Positions 8,668-18,094 of a stretch of DNA of 64,000 nucleotides are shown piece by piece. The notes beneath the pieces are model-generated. The model did no database searches. It worked only from the letters and a program-made list of their open reading frames with translations, and was not told the DNA's origin. Position 1 is the stretch's first letter. Each line of letters begins with the position of its first letter. The translations under genes were made by a program, and so were the position numbers. The stretch comes from Ochrobactrum sp. RH2CCR150 (GTDB lineage: Bacteria > Pseudomonadota > Alphaproteobacteria > Rhizobiales > Rhizobiaceae): assembly GCA_014138095.1 (NCBI GenBank), contig JACGXE010000003.1, forward strand, positions 1 through 64,000, written 5' to 3'.

Positions 8668-10230
8668 ATGTCCAGAGCTAGCACTTCCCATTATCGCAAG
8701 AGCGTTGCAGCTGTCGCAGTTTGCGCTGCCCTTGCTGGCGCGTTTGTCGCGACCGGCCCGCTTGGCGCACTCAATGATGCCCGCGCAGAAGCCGTTCAGG
8801 TGACGCCGCCGCAGCAGACCGTCGGCTTTGCCGATTTGGTGGCAAAGGTACGTCCGGCTGTCGTCAGCGTGACCGTGAAGAAGAACGTGCAGGAAGCCGA
8901 CAATGGCGGCGGTGGCCAGAATTTCGGATCGCGCGGTTTCGACCAGCTTCCTGACGATCATCCGCTGAAGCGCTTCTTCCGTGATTTCGGCATGGAGCCG
9001 CCGCGTGGCGATGCGCGTCCGGGCGCGCGTCCTGATCGCGGTCCCGGCAAGCGTCCTGCCCGTCCGGGCCACGAACGCCCATACGCACAGGGCTCGGGCT
9101 TCTTCATCTCTGAAGACGGTTATGTCGTCACCAACAACCACGTCGTTTCCGATGGTGATGCCTATAGCGTCATCATGGATGATGGCACCGAACTCGACGC
9201 CAAGCTGATCGGTACCGATCCGCGCACCGACCTTGCCGTTCTGAAGGTCGACGACGCCAAGCGCAAGTTCACCTATGTCGCTTTCGGCGATGACAATCAG
9301 GTTCGCGTTGGCGATTGGGTTGTCGCAGTCGGCAATCCGTTCGGTCTCGGCGGTACGGTGACTTCGGGTATCGTTTCGGCCCGTGGTCGTGACATCGGCG
9401 CCGGTCCTTACGACGACTTCATCCAGATCGATGCAGCCGTCAACAAGGGCAACTCGGGTGGCCCCGCTTTCAATCTGTCCGGTCAGGTCGTTGGTATCAA
9501 CACCGCTATCTTCTCGCCCTCGGGCGGTAGCGTAGGTATCGCCTTTGCAATTCCGTCGGGCACCGCAAAACAGGTTGTCGATCAGCTCATCAAGAAGGGC
9601 TCGGTTGAACGTGGCTGGATTGGTGTGCAGATACAGCCGGTGACGAAGGATATCGCTGCTTCGCTTGGTCTGGCCGAGGAAAAGGGTGCAATCGTCGCTT
9701 CGCCTCAGAAGGATGGTCCTGCAGCCAAGGCTGGCATTCAGTCCGGTGACGTGATAACCGCCGTGAATGGTGAGCCGGTTCAGGATCCACGTGATCTGGC
9801 CCGCAAGGTCGCCGGTATCAATCCGGGCGAAAAGGCTGCACTCAGCGTCTGGCGCAAGAACAAGGCTGAAGAAATCAGCATCACCATCGAAGCCATGCCG
9901 CAGGATCTGAAGCAGGCTGGCGGCGCGACTGATGAAGGTAAGGGCGGTCAGCAGAATGAAACGCTCGATAGCTACGGCCTGACCGTCACGCCTTCGGAAG
10001 ACGGCACCGGTGTTGTGGTCACCGACGTCGATCCCGATAGCGATGCCGCCGATCGCGGTGTTCGCTCCGGTGATGTCATCGTCAGCGTCAACAATCAGGT
10101 TGTGAAGTCTGCCAAGGACATCAACGGCGCCATCAGCGAAGCCTCCAAGTCAGGTCGCAAGGCCGTGCTGCTGCAGCTGCAGAGCAATGATCAGAGCCGC
10201 TTCGTGGCCCTGCCGATCGATCAGGGTTGA
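8668..10230 (+). CDS. degP: Periplasmic serine protease/chaperone DegP (HtrA, Do family)
   Basis: A 520-residue exported protease that degrades or refolds damaged envelope proteins. It has a signal peptide (cleavage near ARAEA), a glycine- and arginine-rich insertion (about 76-138), then a trypsin-like domain whose triad is visible as H158 (TNNHVV), D188 (RTDLAVL) and S263 (GNSGGPAF). Two PDZ domains follow (about 300-395 and 415-510). AAGGAG precedes the ATG. A hairpin at 10265-10292 ends the transcript. It lies between the ccm operon and a two-component pair, as in other Rhizobiales. Confidence 0.94.
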   Translation: MSRASTSHYRKSVAAVAVCAALAGAFVATGPLGALNDARAEAVQVTPPQQTVGFADLVAKVRPAVVSVTVKKNVQEADNGGGGQNFGSRGFDQLPDDHPLKRFFRDFGMEPPRGDARPGARPDRGPGKRPARPGHERPYAQGSGFFISEDGYVVTNNHVVSDGDAYSVIMDDGTELDAKLIGTDPRTDLAVLKVDDAKRKFTYVAFGDDNQVRVGDWVVAVGNPFGLGGTVTSGIVSARGRDIGAGPYDDFIQIDAAVNKGNSGGPAFNLSGQVVGINTAIFSPSGGSVGIAFAIPSGTAKQVVDQLIKKGSVERGWIGVQIQPVTKDIAASLGLAEEKGAIVASPQKDGPAAKAGIQSGDVITAVNGEPVQDPRDLARKVAGINPGEKAALSVWRKNKAEEISITIEAMPQDLKQAGGATDEGKGGQQNETLDSYGLTVTPSEDGTGVVVTDVDPDSDAADRGVRSGDVIVSVNNQVVKSAKDINGAISEASKSGRKAVLLQLQSNDQSRFVALPIDQG

Positions 10231-10264
10231 TGATCGGCATCCGCGACAACCTCTGAAAGAACCG

Positions 10265-10292
10265 GATGCCAGGCATGTAACTGCCTGGCATC
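10265..10292 (+). terminator. Hairpin after degP
   Basis: A perfect 11-base stem (GATGCCAGGCA paired with TGCCTGGCATC) around a six-base loop lies 35 bases after the degP stop. Only a weak T tract follows, so it may be an inefficient terminator or a 3' stabilising structure. Confidence 0.6.
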
Positions 10293-10326
10293 GCTTTATC
10301 TCCGAATGTTAATTATAAGTGGCGCC

Positions 10327-11031
10327 ATGAAAATTCTCGTTATTGAAGATGATCGCGAAGCTGCTCGTTATTTGGAGAAAGCTTTCAGCGAAGCCGGGCA
10401 TTCGGCAGATATCGCCGGTGACGGCGAGACCGGCTACACACTGGCCGAAAATGGCATTTACGACGTGTTGGTCGTGGACCGCATGTTGCCAAAACGCGAT
10501 GGACTTTCCGTCGTGGCAGGCCTGCGTGCCAAGGGCATGGAAACGCCGGTGCTGATTCTGTCTGCGCTCGGCGAAGTGGATGATCGCGTGACGGGCCTGC
10601 GGGCCGGTGGCGACGATTATTTGACCAAGCCTTATGCGTTTTCCGAGCTTCTGGCGCGCGTGGAAGTTTTGCAGCGCCGTTCCAGTCCGCGTGAGGCCGA
10701 CACGATCTATCGCGTTGGCGATCTTGAACTCGACCGGCTTGCGCATACGGCGCGCCGTCAGGATGTCGATATCACGCTGCAACCGCGTGAGTTCCGTCTG
10801 CTCGAATATCTCATGCGTCATGCCGGTCAGGTTGTGACCCGCACCATGCTGCTTGAAAATGTCTGGGACTATCACTTTGATCCCCAGACCAATGTGATCG
10901 ACGTGCATATTTCCCGTCTTCGCTCGAAGATCGAAAAAGGCTTTGATGGCCCGCTGCTGCATACGGTGCGCGGCGCGGGTTACATGCTGAAGGCCGGGCG
11001 TACCAAACAGACCGCCGCCAAGGTGGACTGA
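10327..11031 (+). CDS. OmpR-family response regulator
   Basis: A 234-residue regulator with a receiver domain (acidic pair D8/D9, phospho-acceptor D51 in VLVVDRMLP, threonine/serine and lysine sites in LILSALGE and YLTKPYAF) and a winged-helix DNA-binding domain (about 130-225, NVIDVHISRLRSKI, VRGAGYML). It resembles CopR/CusR/PhoP-type regulators, but the signal is unknown. ATG at 10327 is chosen over an upstream TTG because the family starts MKILVIEDD. Its TGA overlaps the kinase ATG by one base, so both proteins are coupled. Its place next to degP hints at an envelope-stress role, which is inference. Confidence 0.88.
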   Translation: MKILVIEDDREAARYLEKAFSEAGHSADIAGDGETGYTLAENGIYDVLVVDRMLPKRDGLSVVAGLRAKGMETPVLILSALGEVDDRVTGLRAGGDDYLTKPYAFSELLARVEVLQRRSSPREADTIYRVGDLELDRLAHTARRQDVDITLQPREFRLLEYLMRHAGQVVTRTMLLENVWDYHFDPQTNVIDVHISRLRSKIEKGFDGPLLHTVRGAGYMLKAGRTKQTAAKVD

Positions 11032-12434
11032 TGGGTCGGTTTTCTGCGCTTATGCGCACCACGGCGGTGCGTCTGTCGGCTCTTTATCTGCTTCTCTTCG
11101 TCGTCGGCGCTGTCGCTCTGGTCTTCTACATGACCAATCTGTCGGCTTCGATCCTCACCGCACAGACGCAGCAGGCGCTGGGCGAAGAAGTAGCGAGCAT
11201 CGGCAAGAGCTATGCGCGCGGCGGCATTCCGCAGCTTGTGCGCAGCATTGATTATCGTTCGCGCCAGCCGGGCGCTTATCTCTATCTGGTTGCCGACCCT
11301 ACGGGGCGCATTCTGGCCGGAAATGTCGAAAGTGTTGAGCCCGGCGTGTTGGACACGGACGGCATTGTCGAGCGCGCCTTCGTCTACAAGCGCTATGGCG
11401 AGCAGGGGACGGAAAGCGACCATCGCGCCGTCGCCGTGGTGATTGCGCTGCCGAACGGCATGCGCCTGATGGTGGGGCGTGATCTGGGCGAGCCGGAGCG
11501 GTTCCGCGATATCATCCGCAGCTCGTTGATGCTGGCGCTTGGCATCATGGGTGCAGGCGCGCTGCTGATCTGGCTCTTTGTCGGACGCCGCGCCTTGAAG
11601 CGCATCGACGATGTCTCCAAGGCATCGCAGCGCATCATGGATGGCGACCTGACCGGACGTCTGCCGGTTAACGGTTCCGGTGACGAATTCGACCGGCTGT
11701 CGGGCAATCTGAACGTTATGCTCGGGCGCATATTGGAGTTGAACGAAGGGCTGAAGCAGGTTTCGGATAATATCGCCCATGACCTCAAGACACCGCTCAC
11801 TCGCCTGCGCAATCGCGCCGAGGAAGCCCTGGGCGGCAAGAAGATCGGGCCGGAATATCGTGAGGCTCTTGAAGATATCATTGGTGAATCGGATCAGCTG
11901 ATCCGCACTTTCAATGCGATCCTGATGATTTCGCGTCTGGAAGCCGGCTATTCGGCGGAAAACCTGGAAGACCTGCCCGTCGCCCCCATCGTGCGGGATG
12001 TAGCGGAAATGTACGAACCAGTCGCGGAAGATGCGAATGTAAAGCTGACGCTCGGTGCTCAGGACGAGGTGGTGTTGCACATCAACCGCGAGCTTGTCGG
12101 CCAGACGGTTTCCAATCTCGTGGACAATGCGATCAAATATGCTGGCGGCGAAGAGCGCGAGGCCGACGTGTCGCTTGCTATGGAACGCGACGCCAACTGG
12201 GTGCGGATCATCGTTGCCGATAACGGGCCGGGCATACCGGAGGAAAAGCGCGAACAGGCAACCGAACGTTTCGTGCGTCTTGAGGAAAGCCGCACACAGC
12301 CGGGTTCCGGCCTCGGTTTGAGTCTTGCCAAGGCGGTCATGAAGTTGCACGGTGGCGCGCTTCGTCTTGAAAGCAACGAACCGGGATTGCGTGCCATTCT
12401 GGAGTTTCCGTTGCCGCATGGCGAGGTGAAATAG
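11031..12434 (+). CDS. Sensor histidine kinase paired with the regulator upstream
   Basis: A 467-residue inner-membrane kinase with a first helix (about 14-38), a periplasmic domain of about 120 residues, a second helix (SLMLALGIMGAGALLIWLFV), a HAMP domain (RIDDVSKASQRIMDGDL), the H-box NIAHDLKTPLTRLRN, the N-box SNLVDNAIKYA and the ATP-binding motifs ADNGPGIPEE and GSGLGLSLAKAV. This architecture is typical of the CusS/PhoQ-type branch. The stimulus cannot be read from the sequence. glnE starts 19 bases after the stop, possibly on the same transcript. Confidence 0.88.
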   Translation: MGRFSALMRTTAVRLSALYLLLFVVGAVALVFYMTNLSASILTAQTQQALGEEVASIGKSYARGGIPQLVRSIDYRSRQPGAYLYLVADPTGRILAGNVESVEPGVLDTDGIVERAFVYKRYGEQGTESDHRAVAVVIALPNGMRLMVGRDLGEPERFRDIIRSSLMLALGIMGAGALLIWLFVGRRALKRIDDVSKASQRIMDGDLTGRLPVNGSGDEFDRLSGNLNVMLGRILELNEGLKQVSDNIAHDLKTPLTRLRNRAEEALGGKKIGPEYREALEDIIGESDQLIRTFNAILMISRLEAGYSAENLEDLPVAPIVRDVAEMYEPVAEDANVKLTLGAQDEVVLHINRELVGQTVSNLVDNAIKYAGGEEREADVSLAMERDANWVRIIVADNGPGIPEEKREQATERFVRLEESRTQPGSGLGLSLAKAVMKLHGGALRLESNEPGLRAILEFPLPHGEVK

Positions 12435-12453
12435 CAAAATGTAAGAGGGGATC

Positions 12454-15396
12454 ATGGCGGCTGACGATACAAAGGAACTGTTTTTCGAGAGAGACCTTTG
12501 TGCGCTGACGCCGCTCGATCCTGAGCGGGCGCGATCCTTCTTCGCCGATCTGGTAGAGCGGTCCCGTGAGGACGAGCTGTCTGATGTCGCCGCTCTGCTG
12601 GAAAAGAAGAAGGCTTCGGCCTTCCTGTCGGCTGTGCTTGACCTGTCGCCGTTCATTCGTGAGGCGCTGACCCGGCATCCCACTATTCTGAGCCGCATCG
12701 TTTCTGCTTCGCCCGAAACTGCATTGCACGACATTCTCGCGACGGTTTCGCTCTGCGCTATGGAGGATGGCGCGAGCGAAGCCTCGCTCATGACTGACCT
12801 GCGCCGCTTCAAACGCGAAGCGCATGTGCTGATCGCGCTTTGCGATCTTGCCCAAATCTTCAATACGGAAGCCACCACCGGCTGGCTGACAGATCTCGCT
12901 GAAGCCTGCACCGGTGCTGCCGTGCGCTTCTTGCTGCGCGACGCGGATGCAGCCGGAAAAATCAAGCTGCCAGACCGCAACAAGCCCGACAAGGACAGCG
13001 GCTGGATCGTGCTGGGCATGGGCAAGTTCGGTGCGCGAGAACTGAACTATTCCTCCGATATCGACCTGATCGTCTTCATTGACGAAACCAAACCGGCCAT
13101 CGGCGATCCTTATGAATGCGTGGACACGTTTTCGCGCCTGACACGGCGGCTTGTCCGCATTCTTCAGGATCGGACCGCAGATGGTTACGTCTTCCGCGTC
13201 GATCTTCGTTTGCGTCCCGATCCGGGGTCGACACCGCTCGCCATTCCCGTTGGCGCAGCGCTGCATTATTACGAAGGGCGCGGCCAGAACTGGGAGCGCG
13301 CCGCCATGATCAAGGCGCGACCCGTCGCCGGTGATCGTGCATCCGGGCGTCAGGTGCTGGCCGAACTCTCCCCTTATGTCTGGCGCAAATATCTCGACTA
13401 TGCGGCGATTGCCGACGTCCATTCGATCAAGCGACAGATCCATGCCCATAAGGGCCATGGCGACATTGCTGTTCGCGGACACAATGTGAAGCTTGGACGC
13501 GGAGGTATCCGCGAGATCGAGTTCTTCGTCCAGACCCAGCAGCTGATCGCTGGCGGGCGCTTTCCGGAACTGCGCGGCAATCAGACTGTGCCCATGCTCG
13601 GCCAGCTCGCGGAGCGCGGCTGGATCACGGAAAAAGCGCGCGATGCGCTGGCGAAGGAATATTACTTCCTGCGCGATGTGGAACACCGCATCCAGATGAT
13701 CGCCGACGAGCAGACCCATATCCTTCCTGAAGACGATGAAGGCTTTGCCCGTGTCGCCCATATGATGGGCTATGCCGATCCGGCTGAGTTTTCGGATGTT
13801 TTCCTCAACGCGCTCAAGATCGTTGAAAAGCACTATGCGGCTCTTTTTGAGCAGGCACCGGAACTCGGCACCTCGACGGGCAATCTCGTCTTCACCGGCG
13901 ATGTGGATGATCCTGGTACGCTCGAGACGCTCGCCGCCATGGGCTATGAACGCCCAAGCGACATTTGCCGGGTCATCCGCACCTGGCATTTCGGACGCTA
14001 TCGCGCCACCCAGTCGGCGGAAGCGCGCGAGCGCCTGACCGAACTGACGCCCGCGCTCCTTAACGCCTTCGCCGAGACCAAGCGCGCCGACGAGTCGCTG
14101 TTGCGTTTCGACAGTTTCCTGCAAGGCCTGCCTGCGGGCATCCAGCTTTTCAGCCTGCTTCAATCCAATCCGCGCCTGCTCAATCTGCTTGTGATGATCA
14201 TGAGCGCTGCGCCACGGCTGGCCGAAATCATCACACGCAATCCGCATGTTTTTGACGGTCTGCTCGACCCGGCAATCTTTTCAGAAATGCCGACCCGCTC
14301 CTATCTGGAAGAACGGCTGCGCGCGTTTCTCGGGGCCGCGACAGACTACGAGGAAGTGCTGGATCGTCTGCGCATCTTTGCGGCAGAGCATCGGTTTCTG
14401 ATCGGCATTCGCCTGCTGACAAGCGCGATTGACGGCGTGCGCGCCGGGCGCGCTTTTTCCGATCTGGCGGAGCTGATGATCGGCAAGGCGTTTGAGGCTG
14501 TGGAAGCCGAATTGCAGCGCCGCCACGGCAAGGTCAAAGGCGCGAAATCCGCACTGCTTGCCATGGGCAAGCTCGGCAGTCGTGAACTGACCGCAGGTTC
14601 CGATGTCGATCTGATCCTGCTCTACGATCACGACACGGATGCCGATGAATCGGACGGTGAAAAGCCGCTCGCTCCGTCGCAATATTATATTCGCCTGACG
14701 CAACGCCTGATCGCCGCCCTGTCCGCACCGACGGCGGAAGGTGTGCTCTATGAAGTCGACATGCGGTTGCGCCCTTCGGGCAACAAGGGGCCTGTCGCAA
14801 CCCATATCGAATCCTTCGGCAAGTATCAGCGGACCGAGGCCTGGACCTGGGAGCACATGGCGCTCACGCGGGCACGCCCGATCCATGGCGACGAGAGCTT
14901 CATCACGCATATCACGGCCGAGATCGATGAGGTGCTGTCGGCACCGCGCGATGAGAAGAAGATCGCAAAGGACGTGCGCGAAATGCGCGACCTGATCTAT
15001 CAGGAAAAGCCGCCGCGTGATGACTGGGACTTCAAGCTGAAGCCCGGCGGCATTGTCGATCTGGAATTCATCGCGCAATTCGCGGTTCTGGTTGGAAAAG
15101 TGACGAAGAAGCCGCGTCCACTTGGAACGGAAGAGGTTCTTGGCTCGCTCGATCCGGCCTATGCGGAACCCGCCCTTGCCGACAGTCTGGTCGAAGCGCA
15201 TCGGCTTTACACGAATTTGAGTCAGACCATTCGCTTGTGTCTCGGCAGCGATGCACCGCGAGACGAGTTCATTCCGGGTATGATCGATCTTCTCTGCCGC
15301 GCCGCCGATATGCCGGATATCAAGCGCGTCGAACATCATTTGACCGAACTGGCGAAGGAAGTTCGCGCGAGTTTTGAGAAGCTCGTTAGCACTTAA
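12454..15396 (+). CDS. glnE: Bifunctional glutamine synthetase adenylyltransferase/deadenylylase GlnE
   Basis: GlnE adenylylates glutamine synthetase under nitrogen excess and removes the AMP under limitation, directed by PII proteins. The 980-residue protein has the two expected nucleotidyltransferase domains: an N-terminal one with LGMGKFGARELNYSSDIDL (about 188-206) and a C-terminal one with AMGKLGSRELTAGSDVDLIL (about 705), each with the GS/SD-x-D metal-binding pattern. The start ATG follows AGAGGGGATC. Its stop lies only two bases from the stop of the convergent pleC-like gene. Confidence 0.95.
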   Translation: MAADDTKELFFERDLCALTPLDPERARSFFADLVERSREDELSDVAALLEKKKASAFLSAVLDLSPFIREALTRHPTILSRIVSASPETALHDILATVSLCAMEDGASEASLMTDLRRFKREAHVLIALCDLAQIFNTEATTGWLTDLAEACTGAAVRFLLRDADAAGKIKLPDRNKPDKDSGWIVLGMGKFGARELNYSSDIDLIVFIDETKPAIGDPYECVDTFSRLTRRLVRILQDRTADGYVFRVDLRLRPDPGSTPLAIPVGAALHYYEGRGQNWERAAMIKARPVAGDRASGRQVLAELSPYVWRKYLDYAAIADVHSIKRQIHAHKGHGDIAVRGHNVKLGRGGIREIEFFVQTQQLIAGGRFPELRGNQTVPMLGQLAERGWITEKARDALAKEYYFLRDVEHRIQMIADEQTHILPEDDEGFARVAHMMGYADPAEFSDVFLNALKIVEKHYAALFEQAPELGTSTGNLVFTGDVDDPGTLETLAAMGYERPSDICRVIRTWHFGRYRATQSAEARERLTELTPALLNAFAETKRADESLLRFDSFLQGLPAGIQLFSLLQSNPRLLNLLVMIMSAAPRLAEIITRNPHVFDGLLDPAIFSEMPTRSYLEERLRAFLGAATDYEEVLDRLRIFAAEHRFLIGIRLLTSAIDGVRAGRAFSDLAELMIGKAFEAVEAELQRRHGKVKGAKSALLAMGKLGSRELTAGSDVDLILLYDHDTDADESDGEKPLAPSQYYIRLTQRLIAALSAPTAEGVLYEVDMRLRPSGNKGPVATHIESFGKYQRTEAWTWEHMALTRARPIHGDESFITHITAEIDEVLSAPRDEKKIAKDVREMRDLIYQEKPPRDDWDFKLKPGGIVDLEFIAQFAVLVGKVTKKPRPLGTEEVLGSLDPAYAEPALADSLVEAHRLYTNLSQTIRLCLGSDAPRDEFIPGMIDLLCRAADMPDIKRVEHHLTELAKEVRASFEKLVST

Positions 15397-15398
15397 TT

Positions 15399-17753
15399 TT
15401 AAGCAGCGTGGATAGCGGCGCTGTGCCCGCTTATCTGCACCGCCTTGCGGTCGGGTATGCTGACCGCAACCACCGTGCCGACGCCCTCGGTCGAGCGGAT
15501 GCGCAGCCAGCCGCCATGCAGCTCGGCGAGCGAGCGGGTGATGGCGAGACCGAGGCCTGACCCGCTATGGGTTTTGGTGAACTGGTTTTCGACCTGTTCA
15601 AACGGCTGGCCGATCTTTTTCAAGGCCGACTTCGGAATGCCGACGCCCGTGTCCTGAATGGTCATGAACAGGGCTGATCCGGTCTTGCGGGCGCGCACTG
15701 TGATATGTCCGTTATGGGACGTGAACTTGACCGCGTTGGACAGGAGATTGATCAGCACCTGCTTGACCGCACGGCGGTCGGCATAGAGCTGCATGGCGTC
15801 TTCGATCCGTGTCTCGACCGTGATGTTCTTCTCGTCGGCTTGCAGCGAAATCATGCGCACCGTCTCATTGATGAGCGGGCAAAGATCGATCTGCTCGCGA
15901 TCGAGCGAGAAATGACCGGCTTCGATCTTAGACATATCGAGAATGTCGTTGATGACGTTCAGCAGGAAGTTACCGCTGGTGTGAATGTCGTTGATATATT
16001 CCTCATAACGGTCAGAGCCGAGCGGCCCGAAGGTGCCGGCCTGGATCATCTCCGAAAAACCGATGATCGCATTGAGCGGCGTGCGCAGCTCATGGGACAT
16101 ATTGGCGAGGAATTCCGACTTGGCGCGGTTGGCCGCTTCGGCACGTTCCTTTTCCTGACCGTATTTGCGCGCGAGTTCCGACAGTTCGCGGACACGGTCG
16201 CGCTCACCCTTACGCGCAATCGACAGATCGTGAATGGTCGCCATCAGACGACGTTCGCTATCCACCAGACGTTCCTGATGCAGCTTGAGCTGGGTAATGT
16301 CGGTACCGATGGAGACGAGACCGCCATCCTGCGTGCGGCGTTCGTTGACCTGCAGCCAGCGACCGTCGCTGAGCTGGCGTTCGAAGGTCTGACCGCCTGC
16401 GCGATTGTGTTCGTTGGCCATGCGACGCTCAAAGGTGAAGGGACGCGTGTGGGCGTCAACTTCATTGCGTGGCACACCCGGTTTCAGCGTCCAGACCGGC
16501 AGGCCCGCATATTCGCTGAACTTGGAATTCGCCATCACCAGACGATTGTTGGCATCCCACAGAATGAACGCTTCCGAAATGTTTTCGATGGCTTCACGGA
16601 TGCGCATGTCGGCTTCCGCCGTCGCTTGCGCAAAGCGGTGCTGTTCGCTGACGTCGAAAGCGATGCCCACCAGATGCAAGTCGCCTTCCGCCGCGATATC
16701 AGCACGCACCCGCATCCAGACCCACGATCCGTCTGCATGACGCATGCGGAACACGCGGTCCACGTGAGAGAAGTCACCAGCCGCCGCCTGCTCCGCGAGG
16801 GAATAGAGATCGCCATCTTCCGGATTGATGATTGCCGCGACATCGCTGAATGGCAACACCGCATCCTGCGCTTCATAGCCCAGCATTTCATACATGGAGC
16901 GCGACCAGTAGATGCGCCCGCGCGCCATGTCCCAATCCCAGAGACCACAACGTCCGCGCGCCATGGCGAGATCGATCCGGAGCTGGATCTGATTGGAAAG
17001 GTCGTCGGCTTCACGTGCCCGCGCTGCCTGACTGAAATAGGCGTAGAGAATGGCGAACATGACGCCGGTGGTGCCAGCAAAGAGCGTGACATTCAGCGAG
17101 ACGGCGCGACGCCACTCCGCAAAGATCGTATTCTCTGCTTCCGTCGCAATGATGGAGTAGGGTGCGGTCAGCGGTTTGGACAAAGCGCCATAGGCGGCTT
17201 CGCCTTGCAGCAGAATTTTCAGCACGCCTGCGCGTTCGGCAAAGAGGAACAGCGGCTGCGCTTCCGACAGGATCGTATCAATCGGCTTGTCGGATAAATC
17301 GGAGAGCGGGCCGGAAGCCGCGACAACCGACGACTGGCCGTCAACGACGGCAACCGTCATGCCGGATGATGAGAGCCCGCGCGAGCGAAACTCGGCAATG
17401 GTGTCCTGAAGGTCCTTGGCGGAAACCTGCGTGCCTGCATTGGCGCCGTTTGCCACACGCTCGATCATTTGCGCCAGATTGGCGGTCGCTGCCGACAGCG
17501 ACGCCTTGTGCTGCTGTTCGATATCGTCGTGCCAGGCCAGCATGGAAAACACACGGGCGACGCCGAGAATGACAAGGAAGATGATGATCAGCGCGGGAAC
17601 GAGGCGGCGCAAAATGGGTTCCATCGAGATAAACTTGCCATAGGCCGGACCCGCGAGAAGACGGACATGGCCCGAAACCTTGCCTTTCTTTCTCTTCCGA
17701 CCGGATTCGCAATGCGTCCCCGCCGGCGCGCCATACGCGTCGGTGCTCGCCAT
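15399..17753 (-). CDS. pleC: PleC-type PAS-domain sensor histidine kinase
   Basis: A 784-residue membrane kinase: a first helix ([22 protein letters not shown]), a large extracytoplasmic domain, a second helix, a coiled linker, PAS domains (one with [20 protein letters not shown], another with [19 protein letters not shown]), then the H-box [20 protein letters not shown]-box [11 protein letters not shown] and GSGLGLAI. The H-box plus the following QAGTFGPLG segment is typical of the PleC/DivJ/PdhS group acting on DivK. The rhizobial PleC gene lies beside glnE, as here. I chose the ATG at 17753 because GAGGGA lies eight bases before it; an upstream start at 17822 has no such site. Confidence 0.8.
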   Translation of the reverse strand: MASTDAYGAPAGTHCESGRKRKKGKVSGHVRLLAGPAYGKFISMEPILRRLVPALIIIFLVILGVARVFSMLAWHDDIEQQHKASLSAATANLAQMIERVANGANAGTQVSAKDLQDTIAEFRSRGLSSSGMTVAVVDGQSSVVAASGPLSDLSDKPIDTILSEAQPLFLFAERAGVLKILLQGEAAYGALSKPLTAPYSIIATEAENTIFAEWRRAVSLNVTLFAGTTGVMFAILYAYFSQAARAREADDLSNQIQLRIDLAMARGRCGLWDWDMARGRIYWSRSMYEMLGYEAQDAVLPFSDVAAIINPEDGDLYSLAEQAAAGDFSHVDRVFRMRHADGSWVWMRVRADIAAEGDLHLVGIAFDVSEQHRFAQATAEADMRIREAIENISEAFILWDANNRLVMANSKFSEYAGLPVWTLKPGVPRNEVDAHTRPFTFERRMANEHNRAGGQTFERQLSDGRWLQVNERRTQDGGLVSIGTDITQLKLHQERLVDSERRLMATIHDLSIARKGERDRVRELSELARKYGQEKERAEAANRAKSEFLANMSHELRTPLNAIIGFSEMIQAGTFGPLGSDRYEEYINDIHTSGNFLLNVINDILDMSKIEAGHFSLDREQIDLCPLINETVRMISLQADEKNITVETRIEDAMQLYADRRAVKQVLINLLSNAVKFTSHNGHITVRARKTGSALFMTIQDTGVGIPKSALKKIGQPFEQVENQFTKTHSGSGLGLAITRSLAELHGGWLRIRSTEGVGTVVAVSIPDRKAVQISGHSAAIHAA

Positions 17754-18094
17754 CTGATTGGTCCCTCGTGAAATGCCTGCGAGTGAAGTGATTCGGAATA
17801 CGCCACCTCCGAATGCATTCAATGAATCAAAAGTGATTCGCGCTGTCCAGCGATTTCGTTAACGAGACGTAAAAAAAGGCCACTCGCCGACATTGATTTT
17901 CTTATGAATCTCAAGCCTTTATCCGGAATCATTTCCTTAGCCGACGCGCTTAAATTCATGAAAAGACTCATGAAAAACCTGGTCGCTTCCGAAGCATGCC
18001 AGAGCAGGGCGAAAGCGCATAGCTGTTCACCCTGTCAGCTGCTGAACGGCAGCTGGCAGGAGCGAATCAGATTGCTTCGATTGCCGCCCGCGAA
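17754..18094. other. Gap between pleC and pepN, with a hairpin
   Basis: A hairpin at 18035-18062 (arms CTGTCAGCTGC and GCAGCTGGCAG) lies just after the pepN stop on the minus strand and may protect or end that transcript, though no clear T run follows. The rest should hold the pleC promoter. No gene is seen. Confidence 0.4.

Noticed and set aside
15705-17297. A 530-codon open frame on the plus strand across the pleC gene
   Set aside because: It is antisense to a clear PAS/histidine-kinase gene and arises from its high GC third positions.
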